Position numbers and translations under genes: made by a program. A stretch of DNA of 10,000 nt from Methanospirillum hungatei (GTDB lineage Archaea > Halobacteriota > Methanomicrobia > Methanomicrobiales > Methanospirillaceae). The stretch covers positions 1 to 10,000 of the forward strand of contig NZ_JAIWNS010000030.1 in NCBI RefSeq assembly GCF_020216685.1, written 5' to 3'. Position 1 is the first letter of the stretch. Each line of letters starts with the position of its first letter. The notes under the pieces were generated by a model. The model did no database searches, was not told where the DNA came from, and was given only the letters and a program-made list of their open reading frames with translations. Positions 6,414 through 10,000 of this stretch are shown one piece after another.

Positions 6414-7046
6414 GTGCCTCTATTCCATCCGGCTGGTGATCTGCTCATCACCGTCGGCATAATTCTGTTTTTATTCATCGGTATCAGAATTCTATACAGG
6501 ATACCGCTCAAGATCTCATGTGCAGCAGAAAGGGATAAAGCCAGACTGTGTGGTGAGAGTTCCGTAGGTTTCGGACCATTCAGTATTGCATTTCGCTATG
6601 ATGGAGTCTTAACGGGAGAGATGAGAATCATGGGGAGGCATCTTTTTTCGTTTTCACTCCCGACATCGGAGGATGCGGATACCGAACCGGAAAAGGAGAA
6701 ATCAGAGGAGGGCATCCAATCAGGCATGAGATGGATTCCGGTGATATTTCAGGGCAGCAGACGAATCATCCAGCATTTCAGGATCGATACCCTCACCTGT
6801 CATGCACGGATAGGCTGCGGCGATCCCTGTACAACCGGGATGGTGTATGGATGCATTCAGGCAATTACTCCATTGCTTCCGGGCACACATGATATCTCTA
6901 TTACTCCTGACTTTGATGAACCGGCACTTGAGGGGCATTGCAGGCTGGATACCCTGTTTGTGTACCCCTTCTCTCTCCTCGTCTATCTCTGCAGGATCAT
7001 CATTCCGGAGGTCCTGAATACCAGTGACAACAGGAGGGAAGATTGA
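6414..7046 (+). CDS. DUF2953-like membrane-anchored protein (YtfI-like)
   Basis: A 210-aa protein with one N-terminal membrane segment (about 9-29). A soluble domain follows that begins RIPLKISCAAERDKARL and includes GFGPFSIAFRYDG (about 52-64). The layout matches DUF2953 proteins. A second hydrophobic stretch (LFVYPFSLLVYLCRIII, about 182-198) may touch the membrane. An acidic/basic linker, EDADTEPEKEKSEEG (about 86-100), splits the domain. The start is GTG 6414, only 2 nt after the YtfJ stop, implying translational coupling. Known context: in Bacillus, ytfI (DUF2953) sits directly beside ytfJ, and the same pairing here supports both calls. I infer that the anchor holds the YtfJ protein at the membrane. 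The family assignment is from pattern and context, not a search. Confidence 0.75.
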   Translation: MPLFHPAGDLLITVGIILFLFIGIRILYRIPLKISCAAERDKARLCGESSVGFGPFSIAFRYDGVLTGEMRIMGRHLFSFSLPTSEDADTEPEKEKSEEGIQSGMRWIPVIFQGSRRIIQHFRIDTLTCHARIGCGDPCTTGMVYGCIQAITPLLPGTHDISITPDFDEPALEGHCRLDTLFVYPFSLLVYLCRIIIPEVLNTSDNRRED

Positions 7047-7285
7047 TGCAGAGCCCGGATGGGAGCATACGAATCCTGGAGCCGGTTGCTCTTGCTGGAA
7101 GAATAATCTACCCGGTAGTCAGAACCCATGCATGGATAGGGGATCTTGGGGGTATGATATCTCTAAAACCCTGTGCTCTCCTCATTCGGGAAGATAAAGC
7201 ATGGTTTTTCGTATCAATTGACGATTCAGCTCCGGATATATCATCCCTATTTTCTCTTCATATCAATGAAACAAAGGACAGATAA
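7046..7285 (+). CDS. Small third protein of the YtfJ-DUF2953 operon
   Basis: A 79-aa protein starting MQSPDGSIRILEPVALAGRI. ATG 7046 overlaps the preceding TGA by one base (TGATG) and has a strong AGGAGG (7032-7037) at a good distance. The TTG at 7043 is less likely. The pattern GRIIYPVVRTHAWIG, then LKPCALLIREDKAWFFVSID, recalls the strand order of the YtfJ core (a 'name-V-I-P-V' strand followed by paired strands), so it may be a shortened relative. That is an impression only. No signal peptide, membrane segment or catalytic motif. Its tight coupling to the two genes before it argues for a shared job. Confidence 0.7.
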   Translation: MQSPDGSIRILEPVALAGRIIYPVVRTHAWIGDLGGMISLKPCALLIREDKAWFFVSIDDSAPDISSLFSLHINETKDR

Positions 7286-7644
7286 GCGATGCCTGGTCCT
7301 TGAACTCAAGTGAAAATGAGGGTTATCATAAACCGGTACTATCCTGCTTCCTGAGAAGCCCACATACCGGCTGGCAGAATGGATACGATACCTGTTATTC
7401 ACCACCAGGGGGAGGATCCAGGGAGAAAAAAGAATAGTGCTGTTCAACTACGGTGCCACGGACAAGAACGTCGGCTGGCATGATGATACATCCCCTGAAT
7501 ACCACATAGTGCTTTTGAATAGAGACTCTATAGCCTTCAGGAATTACTCCTATGATGCCATCAGAAACACAGGATTTCAACGGTGAAGATAAATTATCAC
7601 TCCAATAAAAATATTAATACATGATGTAATAATAATTGTATTAC
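7286..7644 (+). other. Unresolved 359-nt stretch with overlapping ORFs on both strands
   Basis: No convincing gene start is visible here. On the plus strand 7332-7586 is open for 84 codons without an ATG or binding site, and translates to protein-like text (RIVLFNYGATDK, SPEYHIVLLNRDSIAF). An ATG at 7316 starts MRVIINRYYPAS but ends at TGA 7352, in another frame. On the minus strand 7395-7580 (TTG start, 61 codons) gives GVIPEGYRVSIQKHYVVFRG and VLVRGTVVEQHYSFF, with the alternating strand pattern of simple beta proteins but no binding site. At most one of these is real. A frameshifted plus-strand remnant and a small minus-strand gene are both possible. Confidence 0.35.
7605..7618 (+). promoter_or_regulatory. 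Candidate TATA box for the RHH regulator
   Basis: AATAAAAATATTAAT spans about 7604-7618. Its centre lies 30-35 nt before the ATG at 7645, the spacing of an archaeal promoter giving a near-leaderless mRNA. This fits the absence of a ribosome-binding site before that ATG. Confidence 0.45.
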
Positions 7645-7646
7645 AT
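7624..7646 (+). promoter_or_regulatory. Operator-like inverted repeat over the regulator's start
   Basis: ATGTAATA (7624-7631) and TATTACAT (7639-7646) are perfect 8-nt inverted arms with a 7-nt spacer. The site covers the expected transcription start and the first two bases of the ATG, ideal for autorepression. It resembles the palindrome in front of the next gene (GTAATA...TATTAC). Confidence 0.6.
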
Positions 7647-7890
7647 GGCAAAAACAAAACCGAAGAGTCATGCAAGTGTCTCTCTCCGGATGCCTATTGA
7701 ATTAAAGGATGCACTGGACAGTTATGTGGCAGAACATGAGCTGAGCTCGATGTCTGAAGCGATCATTGCCATTCTTGTTGAGAAATTAAACCCGCCTATC
7801 CCAGGATTATGCTGGCCGTGTAATTATCAGAACCCGGTTGATGCAAAATTCTGTTGCAAGTGTGGAAAGAAACTGAAAACTGATCAATGA
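7645..7890 (+). CDS. Ribbon-helix-helix regulator with C-terminal zinc ribbon
   Basis: An 81-aa protein. The basic N-terminus (MAKTKPKSHA) leads into a ribbon-helix-helix fold: strand SVSLRMP (11-17), helix ELKDALDSYVAE (19-30), then SMSEAIIAILVEKL (35-48). The tail is a compact zinc ribbon with Cys56-x2-Cys59 and Cys70-x2-Cys73 in CWPCNYQNPVDAKFCCKCGK. Predicted role: a dimeric DNA-binding repressor whose tail binds zinc, or senses metal or redox state (inference). ATG 7645 is preferred to the TTG at 7636 because the protein then starts with the usual polar leader and fits a leaderless mRNA. Matching palindromes lie over its own start and just before the flavoprotein gene that follows in the same direction, so these are the likely targets. 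Confidence 0.82.
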   Translation: MAKTKPKSHASVSLRMPIELKDALDSYVAEHELSSMSEAIIAILVEKLNPPIPGLCWPCNYQNPVDAKFCCKCGKKLKTDQ

Positions 7891-7893
7891 TAC

Positions 7894-7912
7894 GTAATAC
7901 TAATAGTATTAC
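7894..7912 (+). promoter_or_regulatory. Perfect 19-bp palindrome before the flavoprotein gene
   Basis: GTAATACTA (7894-7902), a central A, and TAGTATTAC (7904-7912) form a perfect palindrome starting 4 nt after the regulator's stop and 47 nt before the flavoprotein ATG. It shares the GTAATA/TATTAC half-sites with the repeat over the regulator's start. It is a likely operator; a small hairpin is the alternative. Confidence 0.6.
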
Positions 7913-7959
7913 AGACATACATACAAGTATTCATAACAGATAACGATGAGGTATACAAG

Positions 7960-8523
7960 ATGAGAATCGTCAGCATTATCGGAAGTCACCGGAAAAACGG
8001 GAACACTGAAACAATGCTTAAGGCATTTGACAAGGAGTTCAAATCACTCGATATTCCGGATTATAAGAATAAGTTGTACAACATTTCGGAGATGAACATC
8101 TACCCGTGCAGGGCCTGCCTGAAATGTAAAAGGAAAGATAACTGTATTATTGAAGATGATTTTGGAAAAGTAGCTCTCAAGATGATCCAGAGCGATCTCA
8201 TCATTATGGGTTCACCAGTGTACTTCTCGGATGTGAGTGCCCAGATAAAGGCCCTCTTTGACCGGACCTACTCCCTCTGGCATGAAAAGAAATTAAAAGG
8301 GAAAAATATCATCTTTGTCGCTACCTGTGCAGAGTATGGGTCCGGACATACTATTGATACCATGAGGCACTGGGCATTGGATCATGAGATGAATATCATC
8401 GCCACCGTCGAGGGAAAAAGCGAGAAGAAGGGAAAGGTCCTTGAGAATGAGATGACCGTGAAAGCAATTGCAGATGCAGTCCGGGCATGTGACAAGATTA
8501 TCCCAAAAAGTGATGAGAAGTGA
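7960..8523 (+). CDS. Iron-sulfur flavoprotein, flavodoxin-like fold (Isf/NADPH-dependent FMN reductase type)
   Basis: A 187-aa flavodoxin-fold protein. The FMN-phosphate loop is GSHRKNGNTETM (8-19), and a second FMN contact region is GSPVYFSDVSAQIKALFDR (84-102). Between them is the cysteine cluster C50-x2-C53-x2-C56-x5-C62 (PCRACLKCKRKDNC). That is the compact pattern that binds a [4Fe-4S] cluster in the Isf proteins of methanogens, which pass electrons from ferredoxin and reduce oxygen or peroxide in some cases. Role here: a cytosolic redox carrier or reductase, perhaps for oxidative stress (inferred). The ATG at 7960 follows GAGGT at 7948-7952. The gene lies behind the RHH/zinc-ribbon regulator with a palindrome between, so it is probably that regulator's target. 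It converges on the minus-strand gene 14 nt away. Confidence 0.9.
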   Translation: MRIVSIIGSHRKNGNTETMLKAFDKEFKSLDIPDYKNKLYNISEMNIYPCRACLKCKRKDNCIIEDDFGKVALKMIQSDLIIMGSPVYFSDVSAQIKALFDRTYSLWHEKKLKGKNIIFVATCAEYGSGHTIDTMRHWALDHEMNIIATVEGKSEKKGKVLENEMTVKAIADAVRACDKIIPKSDEK

Positions 8524-8537
8524 AGGAAAATTCAAAA

Positions 8538-8783
8538 TCAGGTATTCGTCTCATAATCAATAGCAAGGTACTCCCCATGTCCTTCACAGATCTCACAATA
8601 GAGATCTATATAGGGAAAACACCGTGGACAGAGATGATATGAAGCTTTACCATTCATCATATGGATGAACATACCTTTTTTTGAATTTTCAGGCATCATC
8701 ACTAGTATATCCAGAGGCAAAACCATAATGATATGGTATAGAGAATCTATAGAGAGCCGAAAAATCAGGTTTTGGTTCTCCAA
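8538..8783 (-). CDS. Small Cys-x2-Cys protein, unknown
   Basis: An 81-codon frame starting at TTG 8783, with a purine-rich AAGGAAAAGGG just upstream. It begins 17 nt after the stop of the larger minus-strand gene, so the two are probably co-transcribed. Residues 12-30 are hydrophobic. The C-terminal half holds two cysteine pairs, C52-PR-C55 and C63-EI-C66 (the second followed by EGHGEY), which look like a four-Cys metal site. Later ATG codons (residues 29-30) would remove the hydrophobic part but keep the cysteines. An overlapping frame (8689-8886) has no such motif. I do not recognise the family. The start and even the reality of the gene are uncertain. Confidence 0.5.
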   Translation of the reverse strand: MENQNLIFRLSIDSLYHIIMVLPLDILVMMPENSKKGMFIHMMNGKASYHLCPRCFPYIDLYCEICEGHGEYLAIDYETNT

Positions 8784-8800
8784 AGCCCTTTTCCTTCAGG

Positions 8801-9805
8801 TTATCCTGCAATCTTCCCACAGGAATGATATTTGGGACTGTACCGACTGAGATAGTATCCGGCATCTGAGAGAAACTGCATTGCATCAGTCAATGACCGG
8901 GCATGAAATGATCCTGACTCAACAGGAAGCATATCTGTCATCTTATCATCATATGACTCATACACGGGATAATTTTTTCTCCAGAGAATCTGAAGCGGTG
9001 CCATATGACAGGAGAATGAATTCATGGGATTTGGATATCTCTCAAATAATTGTATGGTGAGTGATAGTCCTTTGATTTTAATAAGGGAATACCGCTCATG
9101 ATACTCATCCATAAAAAGTCCGATGATCAGAGTATCCCGATCCTTTATCCCCAGCGTGATTGGGAAATCAAAAGAATCACTCCCTCTCATCCGGTTCACG
9201 CCCTGCATGAATGCACGGATCATAAACCGGTCTGATGATTCCAGATTATAGCAATATGCTCCATACTCTTCACGAGGGGTAAGATGATGAATCATCTCCT
9301 TGAGGGTGCATCGGGCAAGATGGATGATCCCATAGAGAGTGTCAGGATTATCATTTCCTTGTATCCGAAGGAAGGGAAGGCCGGGTTGATTTGTAATACA
9401 ATCAGGATCCCGAAGTATTTCATTGAAATGTAATATCCTGTTTCTGACCTCCATAGCCTCAAATGACCTCTCCGGGAACAATACAGACATACCCGAAAGG
9501 AGAGACTCTGCTATGACCAGTAAATCTTCAGAAATACGGTCAAATAGTCTGAAAATTCCGGGAATCATAATTATTCCTGCATAATCTACCGATGAACCCT
9601 CTATCATAAACCGGTACTGATCTGGCACGGCGAATTGAGAATACACCGATTCCATATCCCCACGGTGTAAGCCATGCTGAGCATGTAAAATCGCACGGTC
9701 CAGAACCCGAATGAATAGAGATACATCATCGGTGGCCTCAAAACCCTTCAATATAGTCTTCTTTTTATTCGTGATTTTTTCAAGACAAAGATCACAATCA
9801 ATCAT
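8801..9805 (-). CDS. Unrecognised 334-aa protein with N-terminal Cys-x2-Cys
   Basis: A long minus-strand frame with normal composition and no membrane segments. It begins MIDCDLCLEKITNKKKTIL, with cysteines at 4 and 7. It appears largely helical, with charged patches such as RSFEAMEVRNRILHFNEI and a C-terminus ending YSPKYHSCGKIAG. I could match no known domain. The start at 9805 was chosen because AGGAGG (9810-9815) lies 4 nt before it. An ATG at 9820 would add MIGGY but has no proper site. A small Cys-rich gene follows 17 nt downstream, suggesting a two-gene unit whose products both bind metal or act on thiols (inference). The gene is divergent from the 38-aa ORF at 9843, only 37 nt away, so promoters must overlap coding sequence or lie further right. 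Confidence 0.75.
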   Translation of the reverse strand: MIDCDLCLEKITNKKKTILKGFEATDDVSLFIRVLDRAILHAQHGLHRGDMESVYSQFAVPDQYRFMIEGSSVDYAGIIMIPGIFRLFDRISEDLLVIAESLLSGMSVLFPERSFEAMEVRNRILHFNEILRDPDCITNQPGLPFLRIQGNDNPDTLYGIIHLARCTLKEMIHHLTPREEYGAYCYNLESSDRFMIRAFMQGVNRMRGSDSFDFPITLGIKDRDTLIIGLFMDEYHERYSLIKIKGLSLTIQLFERYPNPMNSFSCHMAPLQILWRKNYPVYESYDDKMTDMLPVESGSFHARSLTDAMQFLSDAGYYLSRYSPKYHSCGKIAG

Positions 9806-9842
9806 ATATCCTCCTATCATCTCCAGAGCAAAGGAAAATCCA

Positions 9843-9959
9843 ATGCGTAAGAGAGGATTTTCACAAAGATATCTCCATTGTCCGGATTATGAAAGGAATT
9901 ACCCGGATTACAGAGACACTGCCTATCAGGAACACAGATCCATAAAGGCAGGCAGATGA
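9843..9959 (+). CDS. Possible 38-aa small protein
   Basis: ATG 9843 with AAAGGA about 8 nt upstream opens a 38-aa frame, MRKRGFSQRYLHCPDYERNY onward to AGR, closed by TGA. It is rich in Arg, Tyr and Asp, with the near-repeat PDYERN/PDYRDT and one cysteine, and is strongly hydrophilic. No family is recognised. It may be a genuine small basic protein, or an accidental frame in the upstream region of the minus-strand gene at 8801-9805. Confidence 0.4.
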   Translation: MRKRGFSQRYLHCPDYERNYPDYRDTAYQEHRSIKAGR

Positions 9960-10000
9960 TTCTTTCTAGCCTATAAAACATGATGAATATTTTCTCATGG
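9960..10000. promoter_or_regulatory. A/T-rich window end with TATA-like element
   Basis: CCTATAAAAC (9970-9979) could serve a gene starting beyond the window, and its reverse strand (GTTTTATAGG) could equally serve the minus-strand gene at 8801-9805. Direction is not resolved. Confidence 0.25.

Noticed and set aside
8689..8886. Minus-strand 65-codon frame overlapping the end of the 334-aa gene
   Set aside because: It overlaps two better-supported frames and has no motif or binding site.
7326..9620. Recurring TCATAAACCGGT at about 7327, 9223 and 9606
   Set aside because: Two copies encode RFMI within the 334-aa protein and spacing is irregular. It is explained by codon use, not a repeat element.
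1..10000. CRISPR arrays, tRNA/rRNA genes and insertion sequences
   Set aside because: No regularly spaced repeats, tRNA-like cloverleaf, rRNA-like sequence, transposase or terminal inverted repeats were seen on reading both strands.

Overview
The window reads as chromosomal DNA of a methanogenic archaeon, most likely Methanomicrobiales (a Methanospirillum-like organism is my guess from recall, not from a search). The reasons are a fused formaldehyde-activating enzyme/hexulose-6-phosphate synthase, two DUF4013-type membrane proteins, a YtfJ-family gene, an iron-sulfur flavoprotein, archaeal TATA-like boxes and oligo-T endings, and moderate GC.

Layout. (1) 1-1260: the housekeeping fae-hps gene with a strong hairpin and T-run behind it. 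(2) About 1260-4440: a decayed accessory patch. It holds a small gene of about 50 codons split by an in-frame TAA, an orphan C-terminal fragment of an ATPase-nuclease, an intact 534-aa P-loop ATPase with a C-terminal PD-(D/E)XK-like domain, and, on the minus strand, a MNT nucleotidyltransferase/HEPN toxin-antitoxin-type pair. The HEPN gene is cut by an in-frame TAG, and the MNT gene is preceded by a 9-codon leader ORF. (3) 4440-5960: two related DUF4013-like membrane proteins in tandem. The second is 5'-truncated. (4) 6019-7285: a tight three-gene operon (YtfJ/GerW-like, DUF2953-like membrane-anchored, and a 79-aa protein) that parallels the ytfI-ytfJ pairing of spore-forming bacteria. (5) 7286-7644: a stretch with two conflicting, unresolved ORFs. 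(6) 7645-8523: a ribbon-helix-helix/zinc-ribbon regulator and an iron-sulfur flavoprotein, with a GTAAT...ATTAC palindrome in front of each gene. (7) 8538-9805: an unrecognised minus-strand pair, both with Cys-x2-Cys motifs. (8) 9843-9959: a divergent 38-aa ORF.

The points that most merit attention are the regulator/operator/flavoprotein module, the nonsense-interrupted HEPN gene next to an intact MNT partner, the archaeal YtfJ-DUF2953 operon, and the evidence of repeated gene decay around the ATPase-nuclease. No tRNA, rRNA, CRISPR array or insertion sequence was recognised.
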